From positions 52,849,059-52,913,058 of the forward strand of contig OY755252.1 of the NCBI GenBank assembly GCA_963576725.1: a DNA stretch of 64,000 nt. Direction: 5' to 3'. Under the pieces are notes generated by a model. It worked only from the letters and a program-made list of their open reading frames with translations. It was not told the DNA's origin and made no database searches. The position numbers and the translations under genes are program-made. Below, piece after piece: positions 20,901 through 28,096 of this stretch (its first letter is position 1; every line of letters begins with the position of its first letter). The stretch is from Azorinus chamasolen (lineage: Eukaryota > Mollusca > Bivalvia > Cardiida > Solecurtidae).

Positions 20901-21945
20901 GATTCTTACACAAAGAACACTCCACGAGTTTCTTATTATTACAATTTATATTCATTAAAACCACCCTGCGGGTTATTCACGCTGGGTGCCAAATGTAACA
21001 CGGCGAAAAAGCTGGGACTCGACTGGGGCTCGAACTCAGGCCCTTTGGTTTACCACGCCAACACTCTGCCGACTGAGCTATGAAGCCACACAGTCTAAAA
21101 CCTATCAACTGTCTCACTACAATCTCTACCCGGCTACACACACACACCCTCTACACAAGAATTCGTCCCGAATTCTTACACAAAGAACACTCCACCAGTT
21201 TCTTACAATTTATTTTCATTTAAATATAAATCACCCTGCGTGTTATTCACGCTAGGCGCCAAGTGTAACACGGTGAAAAGGTTGTGATTCGACTGGGACT
21301 CGGAACCAGGGCCATTGGCTTACTATGCCAACACTCTACCGACTGAGCTATCACACTGGGGGCCAACTACGTATTATTATCAAATTGTTTTGCTACGACA
21401 ATTTATATGAGTATTATAATGGAACCGTTTGATCTGGGTCTACTCTGTTGGCAAATACTTAGAAAAGCGTATTTATGGATTGAAGAGAAACTATTGGTCA
21501 AGTGTCAAACAGTTTTGGATCCTGATGAGCGGATGAGTTACTTGGTGTCAAACAGTTTTGGATCATGATGAGAGGGTGAGTTACTCGGTGTCAAAAGGTT
21601 TGGATCCTGATGAGAGGATGAGTTATACTCGGCGTCTCATTTGGATCCAAACTGTTTGCCAATGCGAGTCAAGTTGCGGATAACGGGAAGGAAATGTATT
21701 AATTCAAACTTACTGAGTTCTGTTCTTTTCAGTTTGCATGTTGGTAAATCCATATCGTTCCTTTCAACGGTCGCCACAGCCCTTGAATACTTAACAAAAT
21801 GAACTACCCCGTAACTTACAACTTCAGCATAATAAAAATACACTAAAACATTCACCATGATCACAACCAAAACCAAAAGTCGAAATGATTTCTTGCTGGG
21901 TGAGCACACCACGTTTATTCCTGACATGTTTTGTTTTATTGACAA
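2757..21945 (-). CDS. Beta-1,4-galactosyltransferase-like gene (GT7 family), exons 1-4, 3' part outside window
   Basis: Four minus-strand exons (21945-21714, 12357-12219, 7702-7609, 2941-2757) join in frame, with every junction at GT/AG and matching phase. They give about 216 residues of a type II Golgi enzyme that would transfer galactose or GalNAc from the UDP-sugar to terminal GlcNAc. Visible features in order: a short cytosolic tail and membrane anchor, a stem, the GGAYSPPNC and VAIIVPFR-DR block that binds the nucleotide in this family, FNRALLMNAGF, and FHDIDLLP with the metal-binding DxD. The donor-specificity residue and the GWGGED motif lie in exons left of the window, so Gal versus GalNAc cannot be decided. 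Family length is about 350-400 residues, so roughly half is present. Introns are 9.4, 4.5 and 4.7 kb and full of repeats. Confidence 0.9.
3597..3837. repeat. G-rich minisatellite (TTAGGCGGGGTTAGTCG)
   Basis: About 13 head-to-tail copies of a 16-20 bp unit, built from GGGGTTAGTCG and TGTTAGGC or AGTTAGTC halves. It resembles telomere-type TTAGGG units but has no run of exact telomere repeats. It lies in intron 3 of the GT7 gene. Confidence 0.9.
3999..4193. mobile_element. Tc1/mariner-like hairpin MITE
   Basis: Begins CAGTAG and ends GGTTTTACTG, flanked by TA on both sides. The subterminal CTTAAGCGG is inverted at the other end. The interior is a hairpin made of 'gcttaatgcagg' and its complement. 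It belongs to the same family as 11718-11909, 22241-22429, 33919-34122, 55567-55767 and 62277-62479. Confidence 0.7.
4354..4712. repeat. 51-bp minisatellite, 7 copies
   Basis: The unit starts GATAATTAGTGCTATTTCTG and ends with ATTTATTCCACTGA. The first six copies are nearly identical and the last is diverged. Confidence 0.93.
4870..5270. repeat. Hairpins of the GATGAGACGCC family
   Basis: Two copies of a palindromic motif (about 4877-4960 and 5205-5270): GCAAACAG.. GGATC.. GATGAGACGCCGAG, then its inverted complement. This family also occurs at 21500-21660, 22845-22905 and 55225-55305, and seeds the array at 6040-6668. Confidence 0.6.
5461..5573. mobile_element. Perfect-hairpin MITE (CTCTACCAAAC...GTTTGGTAGAG)
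   Basis: Inverted arms of about 36 bp (ATTTCTCTACCAAACTC, TATGTTGTGACCACTC and complement) separated by only a few bases. The same family recurs at 12790-12912, 51686-51826, 56786-56888 and, as half copies, near 48300, 53630, 60735, 61320 and 61930. Confidence 0.8.
5798..6011 (+). mobile_element. piggyBac-like MITE, TTAA-flanked
   Basis: TTAA-CCCTTTAC at the left and GTCATA..AAAGGG-TTAA style end at the right. Both TTAA target duplications are intact, and the terminal CCCTTT is typical of piggyBac-class ends. The interior holds a conserved hairpin around GATCTGGGTCTACTCTGTTT. This is the most repeated family in the window. No transposase is encoded. Confidence 0.75.
6040..6668. repeat. Minisatellite of CTCGACGTCTCATGAGGATC units
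   Basis: About 20 copies of a composite 27/33 bp unit (TTTGACACTCGACGTCTCATGAGGATC with or without CAAACTG). The unit equals half of the hairpin family at 4870-5270, so the array probably grew from one arm of that element. The 107-residue open frame on the minus strand is a by-product. Confidence 0.92.
6776..7172. repeat. Inverted repeat of ATTTAGCAAT-type motifs
   Basis: Left arm about 6776-6930, right arm about 7010-7172, a foldback of ~400 bp with internal repetition of AAATGCGAAATGC and GCTAAATGC. An open frame of 105 residues runs across it but has no coding character. Confidence 0.75.
7609..7702 (-). CDS. GT7 glycosyltransferase exon 3
   Basis: 94 bp (1 + 31 codons) encoding the second half of PFRDR followed by SEHRVLFLHHMHSFLQKQQ and YRIFIVEL. 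This is the helix and strand after the nucleotide loop in GT7 enzymes. The acceptor (TTATTTTCAG) and donor (GTAGGT) fit, and the phase matches exons 2 and 4 exactly. The position that is usually Asn in PFRNR is Asp here. The acceptor lies only 17 nt from the end of a TTAA-flanked MITE (7720-7942). Confidence 0.87.
7720..7942 (+). mobile_element. piggyBac-like MITE next to GT7 exon 3
   Basis: TTAA at 7720-7723 and 7939-7942, end AGTAAAGGGTTAA, interior as in 5798-6011. On the minus strand its end lies 17 nt before the first base of exon 3, so the branch point must lie within or at the edge of the element. Confidence 0.78.
8040..8194 (+). mobile_element. 5' part of a piggyBac-like MITE
   Basis: Starts TTAACCCTTTTTACTCCGTG, runs through the family's interior, then passes directly into the tandem array whose unit is this element's own 3' end. 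Confidence 0.65.
8195..8790. repeat. 52-bp minisatellite derived from MITE tail, about 11 copies
   Basis: The unit reads GATCTGGGTGTACTCTG, cagaggcgttaaaggcgtac, atacatggggtaaat. It matches the last ~55 bases of the piggyBac-like MITE (compare 8955-9008). Copies differ by a few substitutions and by ATAC insertions. Confidence 0.92.
8786..9008 (+). mobile_element. piggyBac-like MITE, slightly degraded
   Basis: Begins TTAACCTGTTACTCCATGAA, with the internal hairpin at about 8918-8980, and ends GAGTAAAGGA without the final TTAA. It follows the 52-bp array directly. Confidence 0.65.
9009..10080. other. Intron sequence with MITE fragments
   Basis: A short GAGACAGCTCC hairpin at 9095-9155 and a degraded MITE at about 9440-9620. 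The rest has no recognisable gene. Open frames near 9830-10076 are short and carry no family signature. Confidence 0.5.
10081..11290 (-). mobile_element. Pearl-like element (outer), minus orientation
   Basis: On the minus strand: a terminal hairpin ending near 11280, a GTCCGTCCGTCC-type microsatellite (complement at 11195-11250), then ~120-180 bp internal repeats with 'gaaacttcacacaaatg' and 'agttatggcc' motifs. The architecture is that of the bivalve pearl family. No protein is encoded. Confidence 0.6.
10190..10690 (-). mobile_element. Second pearl-like element nested in the first
   Basis: Its minus-strand start (TTTTTATGTCCCCGTTGACG) and its GTCYGTCY tract (complement at 10585-10645) interrupt a repeat unit of the outer element. 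The broken unit resumes as AAAGTTATGACCATTCTC at about 10690. The uninterrupted counterpart is at 10971-11045. Confidence 0.55.
11532..11711. repeat. 45-bp minisatellite, 4 copies
   Basis: Unit GAACGAATTAGCCTAATTG, acctcatgctagaatgtat, gataatt. The 45 bp period keeps frames open on both strands, giving 15-residue repeats that are not evidence of a gene. Confidence 0.95.
11718..11909. mobile_element. Tc1/mariner-like hairpin MITE
   Basis: Left end ACCTGTCTTAAGCGGCC and right end CGCTTAAGACGGATTTTACTG, with a central hairpin around GGAAAGCTCCTGTAGGAGC. Both TA flanks are partly eroded. Confidence 0.65.
12016..12115 (+). mobile_element. Truncated Tc1/mariner-like MITE
   Basis: Begins TACAGTACAACCCCTCTTAAC and runs into GACAGCTCAATGCAGGATGAAAG, then breaks off about 100 bp from galactosyltransferase exon 2. 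The full-length relative is at 62277-62479. Confidence 0.55.
12219..12357 (-). CDS. GT7 glycosyltransferase exon 2 (stem and start of catalytic domain)
   Basis: 139 bp between a strong acceptor (pyrimidine tract ending CTGCCAG) and a GT donor. Read from phase 1 it encodes 45 codons, including RLDEVDRN, RPGGAYSPPNC and VAIIVPFR. This block is the family signature at the beginning of the catalytic domain: Cys after the PP, then the beta strand and PFR nucleotide-binding loop. The exon ends inside the PFR-x-R motif. Open frames on the plus strand at this place are antisense shadows. Confidence 0.88.
12790..12912. mobile_element. Hairpin MITE, CTTTATTTCTCC family
   Basis: Inverted arms around GAATCGTCTC-GATGAGACGATTC, with GTGACCACTC on one side and GGTCACAGTATAGGGTTTGG on the other. 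The flanking AGAAATGACTATTTTAGTATTTG is shared with 5461-5573 and 51686-51826. Confidence 0.75.
12997..13066. repeat. (ATT)n / (AAT)n microsatellite
   Basis: Alternating ATT and AAT runs that can fold on themselves. Confidence 0.9.
13067..13640. other. Intron sequence, nothing recognised
   Basis: AT-rich. The two short overlapping open frames at 13459-13711 run into the next inverted repeat and show no family signature. Confidence 0.45.
13642..14388. repeat. ~750-bp long inverted repeat (foldback)
   Basis: Left arm 13642-13995 and right arm 14030-14388 are about 85-90% complementary over ~350 bp. Outer ends are GGTATTTCCAGCAATGG and CCATTGCTGGAAATACC, and the inner stem is AACACCACTATATTTCAATT with its complement. 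The loop is only ~40 bp. No open frame is shared. It is probably a foldback-type DNA element or MITE with long terminal repeats. Confidence 0.85.
14400..14855 (-). other. Possible retroelement-derived DNA with 66-bp internal repeats
   Basis: Two diverged copies of a segment containing GCTGTTGTCAAACGGGGCATC on the minus strand, about 66 bp apart. A 183-codon minus-strand frame (14960-14409) covers the region but has no recognisable domain. I do not call it a gene. Confidence 0.35.
14856..15118 (-). promoter_or_regulatory. LTR-like promoter segment
   Basis: On the minus strand CCTATATAAGGCCTC (TATA box) is followed ~25 bp later by a start-like GAGAAAGTTAG. About 70 bp further on there is an ATTAAA polyadenylation-like motif, the spacing expected in an LTR. 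No second LTR, primer site or retroviral gene was found, so this could be a solo LTR or chance. Confidence 0.3.
15310..15552 (-). mobile_element. LINE reverse-transcriptase C-terminal remnant
   Basis: The minus-strand frame contains FERSFMHAAPKLRNALPSGI and SLACFKKMSEKAFPQ, the hallmark C-terminal tail of CR1/jockey-type LINE ORF2 (aromatic, R-S-F, A-P-x-L-x-N-x-L-P, S-L-x-x-F-K). Only the last ~70 residues are present. Upstream reverse transcriptase motifs are absent, as in a 5'-truncated insertion. Confidence 0.7.
15815..15925. mobile_element. Palindromic MITE, ~105 bp
   Basis: GTTATACATATCATTGGCGG at one end and its complement at the other, with an inner stem CCTGCTGAAGAAAAT/ATTTTCCTCAGCAGG and a four-base loop. 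Confidence 0.8.
15926..17072. other. Intron sequence, nothing recognised
   Basis: No repeat family or convincing open frame. Short frames at 16104-16316 and 16540-16749 lack signatures. Confidence 0.45.
17073..17152. repeat. 40-bp direct tandem duplication
   Basis: Two identical copies of a 40-bp segment beginning GCCACGATCTTTTTACCAGC, immediately before a MITE fragment ending GGAGTAAAGGGTTAG near 17240. Confidence 0.95.
17488..17859 (+). CDS. Unrecognised 123-codon open frame
   Basis: Met-initiated frame in CpG-richer sequence than its surroundings, composed like a real globular protein (no low complexity). It ends just inside the 43-bp minisatellite. I find no motif I can name. It lies in intron 1 of the minus-strand galactosyltransferase gene and could be a fragment of a mobile-element gene or chance. 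Confidence 0.25.
   Translation: MSETNENVNNMLCDAFYLDGWTRPKGHSSRVTVKIELYRSMGVFTILNKNRKTLGYPSAIANTIKSSFPRAIDPKKSTAGMLKIMLCKFPQILRFELTSELESMYLNIYLMLNSTVSKWLLLT
17850..19656. repeat. 43-bp minisatellite, about 41 copies
   Basis: Unit CTCACATGAGGCGGTACAGA, cccctatggaattatagta, caga. Copies vary at GAGG/GAAG, GGAATT/GGGATT and TACAG/TATAG, with occasional insertions (TATAG, CTGTCTG). The variants are interspersed rather than block-sorted. Confidence 0.97.
19905..20135. mobile_element. Two adjacent hairpins of the Tc1/mariner-like MITE family
   Basis: Two copies of GCTTAATGCAG.. GCAAAAGTAATACAGAAAG and their inverted halves in tandem, ending AAGACCTGTTTTATGG. Left terminal TA-CAGT is missing. Confidence 0.55.
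20140..20342 (-). mobile_element. piggyBac-like MITE, minus orientation
   Basis: TTAA at 20140-20143 and 20339-20342, ends CCCTTGACC and AGGGCAAAGG, with the hairpin side first and the ATTCATGATGTCATTATTTC segment last, so inverted relative to 5798-6011. Confidence 0.68.
20719..21362 (-). repeat. ~272-bp tandem unit carrying a tRNA-like sequence, 2.4 copies
   Basis: Each unit starts TGTAACACGGCGAAAAAG (20719, 20993, ~21265). On the minus strand it carries an A-box-like TAGCTCAGTCGGT and a B-box GGTTCGAGTCC, and ends CGTGTTACA followed by TTTGGCACCCAGCGTG. The last element looks like an LTR end plus a tRNA primer site, so the units may be LTR- or TRIM-related. A relative of the TGTTACA/TTTGGCACCCAACGCG junction is at 36050-36071. 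No functional tRNA is inferred because the anticodon arm is irregular. Confidence 0.7.
21500..21660. repeat. Three tandem copies of the GATGAG hairpin half
   Basis: GTGTCAAACAGTTTTGGATC, ctgatgagaggatgagttac repeated about every 47 bp, closing with the inverted half CGGCGTCTCATTTGGATCC. It ends 50 bp from the donor of exon 1. Confidence 0.75.
21714..21945 (-). CDS. GT7 glycosyltransferase exon 1 (start codon and membrane anchor)
   Basis: The first Met is at 21945, with a second at 21927 that could also serve. It encodes about 22 mostly polar residues and then a hydrophobic run (LLVLVVIMVNVLVYFYYA) of about 18-20 residues, the signal anchor of a type II Golgi protein. A basic/polar start of the stem follows. 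The donor is GTAAGT directly after 21714 and leaves one base of a codon. Exon 2 supplies the other two (AGA, Arg). No splice signal or frame break interrupts the 77 codons. Confidence 0.82.
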
Positions 21946-21949
21946 TCGC

Positions 21950-22110
21950 CACGTTCAGAGAAGTGCTACAAATCTACACAGAACCGTATCACAAAGTCAC
22001 GTAGGTTATTCCGGAATGAATCGGTATAACTCGTAGCCGATCGCGGCGCACCTCGGACATTCCGGTGTTTCCGAGTTTAACCGAGAACATGCGATGATTA
22101 GTATGGGACT
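21950..22110 (-). promoter_or_regulatory. Probable promoter/5' UTR of the GT7 gene
   Basis: Immediately upstream of the exon 1 start the sequence becomes unusually CpG-rich for this window (GATCGCGGCGCACC, TCCGGTGTTTCCG) and loses repeats. No clear TATA box is seen. Position and composition are the only evidence. Confidence 0.35.
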
Positions 22111-22240
22111 ATGGGTTAGTTACGAAAATTTATAGTTTCAAAAACATGACGTGGTCTCCTACAAGCCCATTGATAAACTAAAGTTGTCACCCATAGTAGA
22201 CTACCACTGACCAATTCATAATGTATGAATACACATATAC

Positions 22241-22429
22241 AGTAGAATATCTCTAAAGCGACCAACAAAAAGAGGTTTTAAATCTTAGCCGTAAGCCCTT
22301 AACGTCAGGTGGTAGCTTAATGCAGGAGATTTCTGTATTAATTTACTTTCGTCCTGCATTAAGTAACCTCATATTTTTACAAACACCTAGGTTTATTTGT
22401 ACAGTTGTCGCTTTGGTGGGATTTTACTG
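22241..22429. mobile_element. Tc1/mariner-like hairpin MITE
   Basis: TA-CAGTAGAATATCTCTAAAGC at left and GCTTTGGTGGGATTTTACTG-TA at right, with internal TTAATGCAGG and complement. Confidence 0.7.
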
Positions 22430-23100
22430 TACACATATGTATTTATTTAATCTAATTTGCTGGAAATTCTCTCAATTCGCCGAAACGCCCGTAGCAAATT
22501 AGATATTTTCATTATTCACCTGATGCAATTTTAATTAATTATACTGCTCCTGCGGCCATTGAGACAGTCGCGAGGTACTTGACCAAAATGTCGTCTGCAA
22601 ATATTGACATCTGCTTTAATGCTCGTGTGGGTGTCAAATACTATGGACCACGCCGAGGCATTGAGATAACCGACCTTTTTATGTGCATTCGTACCTTTGC
22701 GAACGTTATAAAAGGTGTGTGCCGATGGCATATAGAAATGTCTTCAGTTTCAGCCTTACCTCTTACGCGGCCATTAGTAAATTTCCTTTGCTAAGAGTGC
22801 TCCAGAGTTCAAGTGAAGTATTTTCGAAAACGAAATGAAAATGGCAAACTGCTTGGATCTAACTGAAACGCCGAATTACTCGGTGTCTCATCTGAATCAA
22901 AATAACTGCAAGGGTTATCACAGACGGCGATAGAATAGCTTCTTCCCTGCCATTTTTGTCGTCTTCAAACTTTGTCGTCAGCCACAATTTTCAATATTTA
23001 TTTTTGTTTTAAAAAAGACAGTCACAGTAACAAACATTATGGACGGTGACGAAACGCTGCATGGTAATCACAGTTGTGACATTGTCAACGAAAGAGACAA
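22430..23100. other. Intergenic DNA with bidirectional short open frames
   Basis: At 22531-22794 both strands are open for about 65-70 codons over the same bases. Neither translation has a family signature. A degraded GATGAGAC-type hairpin is at 22845-22905. Otherwise nothing is seen. Confidence 0.4.
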
Positions 23101-23101
23101 A

Positions 23102-24114
23102 TGTTCAAGATCTACTCAGTGTTCCGTTAGGTAACTGTATAGTCGCTGTTCAAGATTCCTTTAGGTAACTGTATAGTCGCTGTTCAAGATCTACTCAGTG
23201 TTCCTTTAGGTAACTGTATAGTCGCTGTTCAAGATCTACTCAGCGTTCCATTAGGTAACTGTATAGTCGCTGTTCAAGATCTACTCAGTGTTCCGTTAGG
23301 TAACTGTATAGTCGCTGTTCAAGATCTACTCAGCGTTCCGTTAGGTAACTGTATACATGTAGTCGCTGTTCAAGATCTACTCAGTGTTCCTTTAGGTAAC
23401 TGTATAGTCGCTGTTCAAGATTCCTTTAGGTAACTGTATAGTCGCTGTTCAAGATCTACTCAGTGTTCCATTAGGTAACTGTATAGTCGCTGTTCAAGAT
23501 CTACTCAGTGCTCCTTTAGGTAACTGTATAGTCGCTGTTCAAGATCTACTCAGTGTTCCATTAGGTAACTGTATAGTCGCTGTTCAAGATCTACTCAGTG
23601 TTCCATTAGGTAACTGTATAGTCGCTGTTCAAGATCTACTCAGTGTTCCTTTAGGTAACTGTATAGTCGCTGTTCAAGATCTACTCAGTGCTCCTTTAGG
23701 TAACTGTATAGTCGCTGTTCAAGATCTACTCAGTGCTCCTTTAGGTAACTGTATAGTCGCTGTTCAAGATCTACTCAGTGTTCCGTTAGGTAACTGTATA
23801 GGCGCTGTTCAAGATCTACTCAGTGCTCCTTTAGGTAACTGTATAGTCGCTGTTCAAGATCTACTCAGTGTTCCTTTAGGTAACTGTATAGTCGCTGTTC
23901 AAGATCTACTCAGTGTTCCGTTAGGTAACTGTATAGTCGCTGTTCAAGATCTACTCAGTGTTCCGTTAGGTAACTGTATACATGTAGTCGCTGTTCAAGA
24001 TCTACTCAGTGTTCCGTTAGGTAACTGTATAGTCGCTGTTCAAGATTCCTTTAGGTAACTGTATAGTCGCTGTTCAAGATCTACTCAGTGTTCCTTTAGG
24101 TAACTGTATAGTCG
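23102..24114. repeat. 45-bp minisatellite, about 23 copies
   Basis: Unit TGTTCAAGATCTACTCAGTG, ttcctttaggtaactgtata, gtcgc. Two kinds of variant copies recur: short ones missing 'ctactcagtgtt' and ones with an ACATGTA insertion. They recur at separated places, pointing to unequal exchange or block duplication. Confidence 0.97.
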
Positions 24115-24165
24115 TTAACTGATTAGTCAGCACTCTTTTAGAGGGAACATCAACCCCCTGTCATT

Positions 24166-24412
24166 ACATTGAACCCATTCCCTGCTAAATATTCATATAA
24201 AAATTAATGACATCATGAATATTTATACCCTGACTTTTTGTTTATAATGGCATACGTAAACATGACTTCTTGGTATTAGCAGATGAGATCAGCTGTAGTA
24301 TATATGTACAGTATGTACTTTCATAAGCGAACAGCTCCTATATCCGTCTCATCTGGGTCTACTATGTTCGCAAAGGTGTAAAGTAGCGTTTATATGAAGT
24401 AAAGGGTAAACC
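24166..24412 (+). mobile_element. piggyBac-like MITE, degraded ends
   Basis: Starts CCCATTCCCTGCTAAATATTC, contains TTAATGACATCATGAATATT and the hairpin around CATCTGGGTCTACTATGTT, and ends GAAGTAAAGGGTAAACCC. Confidence 0.6.
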
Positions 24413-24544
24413 CTTACCACTTTATGAGTCCGTGAAAAGCAATGCAAACAGTTGGTATCCACATGACATCATGGAGTGTAGAATCTGATCAGACCCTAAC
24501 TGGTACTTTAATTCTAATTTGAAGTTTTATAACTGCACTTGTAC

Positions 24545-25262
24545 ATACACAGGATATTTGGTATTACTAGAAACTGGAGGTGAGATATGTTATAATTTCA
24601 TACACAGGATATTTGGTATTACTGGAGGTGAGATATGTTATAATTTCATACACAGGATATTTGGTATTACTAGAAACTGGAGGTGAGATATGTTATAATT
24701 TCATACACAGGATATTTGGTATTACTGGAGGTGAGATATGTTATAATTTCATACACAGGATATTTGGTATTACTAGAAACTGGAGGTGAGATATGTTATA
24801 ATTTCATACACAGGATATTTGGTATAACTGGAGGTGAGATATGTTATAATTTCATACACAGGATATTTGGTATTACTAGAAACTGGAGGTGAGATATGTT
24901 ATAATTTCATACGCAGGATATTTGGTATAACTGGAGGTGAGATATGTTATAATTTCATACACAGGATATTTGGTATTACTAGAAACTGGAGGTGAGATAT
25001 GTTATAATTTCATACACAGGATATTTGGTATAACTGGAGGTGAGATATGTTATAATTTCATACACAGGATATTTGGTATTACTAGAAACTGGAGGTGAGA
25101 TATGTTATAATTTCATACACAGGATATTTGGTATTACTGGAGGTGAGATATGTTATAATTTCATACACAGGATATTTGGTATTACTGGAGGTGAGATATG
25201 TTATAATTTCATACACAGGATATTTGGTATTACTGGAGGTGAGATATGTTATAATTTCATAC
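24545..25262. repeat. 48/55-bp minisatellite with higher-order 103-bp period
   Basis: About 14 units of ACACAGGATATTTGGTATTA, ctggaggtgagatatgttat, aatttcat, with (55 bp) or without (48 bp) an extra 'agaaact'. Long and short units mostly alternate, and the last four are all short. The open frames across it are artefacts of the period. Confidence 0.96.
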
Positions 25263-25885
25263 GCAAACAGAGTCTCAATAGGAACCTCCTAATCTGGGTC
25301 CTCTCTGTTTGCAAACGCGTGTATGAGAGATGGGGTTACTGTGGTCTGAATCTACGCTGTCTGCAAAAATAACAACCTCGAAGACACTTTTATCATCGAG
25401 GTAGAGTGACACAATATGGTTTTATCCTGACAGAATGTGGAGTCTTTCAAAACTGAACAATCTGTAACCCTTTACCCCATAGATATATACGCCGTTAACC
25501 TTTTCCCTCATACAAACATAAAAAATTTCGCGCCTTTGCAAACAGAGTTGACCCAGATCAGACGGCTCCATTAGGATAATAATAAATATGCATGATGTAC
25601 GTATGTCTTACATGAGTATTCAACAGGTAATGAGTTAAACACATCTGCAATTTTTAAAAAGAAAAAACAAACAAACAAATAAAACACATGTACAATCAAC
25701 ACATATATTCATACTCATTTAAAATGAACAAATAAAATACGAACATATCACCTTTGTCACGCTAAGTATAAACAGGCTTCATTTACAGTCAGCTTGAATT
25801 CAGATGAGCTTATCGAGTAACGTAGAATATACAAATAGTTTGACAAACAAATTCTCAAAAGTTTGGACAAATCGGAAATAAGTTA

Positions 25886-26128
25886 CAATTGTAACAGGTC
25901 AGAGTCTATGCTGACATCATTAAACGTGTAACAGGTCAGAGTCTATGCTGACATCAAATTGTAACAGGTCAGAGTCTATGCTGAAATCAAATTGTAACCT
26001 GTCAGAGTATATGCTGACATCAAATTGTAACAGGTCAGAGTCTATGCTGACATCATTAAACGTGTAACAGGTCAGAGTCTATGCTGACATCATTAAAAGT
26101 GTAACAGGTCAGAGTCTATGCTGAAATC
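25886..26128. repeat. ~35-bp minisatellite, 7 copies
   Basis: GTAACAGGTCAGAGTCTATG followed by ctgacatcaaatt or ctgacatcattaaacgt. Confidence 0.93.
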
Positions 26129-26164
26129 ATTTTTTTTCAACCGGTTTAGGTTTAACTTTTTAAT

Positions 26165-26312
26165 AGAAAAATACAACACGTTAAACAGAATAAAATACAA
26201 AAAAATAAGCAGAATAAAATACAACATATTAAGCAGAATAAAATACAACACATTAAATAGAATCAAATACAACACATTAAACAGAATACAATGCAACACA
26301 TTAAACAGAATA
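26165..26312. repeat. 24-bp AT-rich minisatellite, 6 copies
   Basis: Unit AATACAACACATTAAACAGA plus ataa. Frames on both strands are repeat artefacts. Confidence 0.92.
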
Positions 26313-26442
26313 ATAATATTATTTATTAATACTAATAATTTATTGACTAATTAGAAGACAAATACACTACCGTGTAAGCGTCATGAACAATACAATCGTA
26401 ACGCACCTCTTTGTCTTGGTCTTTAAAGAAAGGTGCTTTCAC

Positions 26443-26575
26443 TGGCACTGTATCGAAAAAGACTATAGTTACATGCATAACTCGTGTCATATATAACAAT
26501 GCATTAATATAATAGGTGACATATACACATGTAGAACCATATAGTCTTTTTCGATATTGTGCCAGTGGGTGCTTT
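26443..26575. mobile_element. Inverted repeat, 130 bp
   Basis: GGTGCTTTCACTGGCACTGT, atcgaaaaagactata at left and its complement (TATAGTCTTTTTCGATA, ttgtgccagtgggtgctttt) at right, with about 60 bp between. Confidence 0.78.
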
Positions 26576-26742
26576 TATTTCTGTTTTGCAACTTGTCATG
26601 ATTTCGTACCTTTTCGTCAGTTCCTTTTCCCTGTTTAATATATGATGTTAGAAATAATAGCATTACGGATATTAATTAGAGATTTATTTTACTAATGAAA
26701 AAGTAGTAAAGTCAAGCAGTAAAAGTCACACACAAATGGTGT

Positions 26743-26906
26743 GACCACAGGTGGCCATTTCGTGGGTCTACATGGTCTAAAAGGTAAAAAAAAAATTGGT
26801 CGATTTAGTGCTTTATTATATACGTGTATAATATAGCACTAAATCGACCAAAAATTTATTTTTGACCTTTTAGACCATGTAGACCCACGAAATGGCCCCC
26901 TGTGGG
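26743..26906. mobile_element. Palindromic MITE, ~160 bp
   Basis: Arms of ~75 bp: CACAGGTGGCCATTTCGTGG, gtctacatggtctaaaaggt, then TTGGTCGATTTAGTGCT and their complements. The centre is TTATATACGTGTATAATA. Confidence 0.85.
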
Positions 26907-26956
26907 TGTGACAAGACGCAACCATTACCAAAACTTCAACAGAAAATAAATGAGAC

Positions 26957-27062
26957 ACACACGCGCGCGCGCGCACGCGCACGCACGCACGCACACCCCC
27001 TCCCACACACACCGCCGCCCACACACACACCCTCCCACACACATCCCCCCACACACACTTTG
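26957..27062. repeat. Alternating (CA)/(CG)/(CCCACA) simple repeat
   Basis: Purine-pyrimidine alternating ACACGCGCGCGC-type tract followed by C-rich CACACCCCC blocks. Potential Z-DNA. Confidence 0.95.
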
Positions 27063-27479
27063 TCAGTAGATCACGGTATGACGATTCCTTCCGATGATCG
27101 ATACACCATTCACCGCGCAACATTTACGAAACAGGCGCTTGCTAGCATCAGCATATGGACAGCACGGAAGTGCGGAGTCGACTAAATTTTACCCGATCCG
27201 TCCGTACATACCGTAAAAAACCTTGAACCAGATGTTATCGGGCTGCAGGACTCGACTAACGCCGACGTCACCGACGTGCTGATTGGAGATCAGTATTGTT
27301 TTCCGACGAATCTCCATTTGATTTAAGCCCTGTAAACGGGCACGAGAGAGTTTACCGCCGTCGGCTATATAGCGCTGTACGCTGATGAGTGCGTCATTGA
27401 GAGAGACTGTTTTCGGGGAGGTTCAGTTTTAGCCTGGGTGTGATTATAAAATGCCACCAAACTGGCTTAATCGTTATTA

Positions 27480-28096
27480 TGTCTCCCACCACATAGTGGC
27501 GTGGGAGACATATTGATTCACTCCTTTCCGTTCGTCTGTCTGTCCGTCTGTAACAAAATATTGTCCGCTCTCTAATTCTAAAAGTTCTCGTCCAATCTTC
27601 ACCAAACCTTATTAAAATGTATATGACTATAATATCTAGGCTAAGTTCGATATCTGGCAAGATTGTTTCAGGAACTTCAGAGTTATGACCCCTGATTTAT
27701 CCAAATTTGGCCAGTTTAGCCTTGTCCGCTCTCTAAGTCAAAAACGTCTCATCCACCTTTCACCAAACATTCTAAAACTGTGTATGGCTATAATATCTAG
27801 GCCAAGTTCAATAACCAACAAAATTGAACTAGGCACTTTAGAGTTATGGCCCTTGAATAATACAAAATTGGCATTTTTAGCCATGTCCACTCTCTAAGTC
27901 ATAAACGTTCTCATCAAATCATCACTAAACCTTGTGAAAATGTGTATGGTTATAATATCTAGGCTTCATTGTAAAGCAAATGATATAAAACATCCTAATA
28001 TTCCACAAAAATAATCTTTGGAAAACATCCTGGAATCATTTTTGAGACAGGAGCAGGTGGGAGACATATGGTTTTTCTTAAAAACAAGCTCTAGTT
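27480..28096 (+). mobile_element. Pearl-like element (GGGAGACAT family)
   Basis: Starts with the hairpin TATGTCTCCCACCACATAGT, ggcgtgggagacata, then CGTTCGTCTGTCTGTCCGTC, then ~190 bp repeats each with CTCTCTAAGTC and TTCACCAAAC, and ends GTGGGAGACATATGG. No coding capacity. Confidence 0.65.

Noticed and set aside
23102..24114. Regularly spaced repeats resembling a CRISPR array
   Set aside because: Units are contiguous with no unique spacers, and the DNA is eukaryotic.
24580..25372. Overlapping frames repeating RYVIISYTGYLVLLE
   Set aside because: Produced by the 48/55-bp minisatellite; frames change at each unit-length switch.
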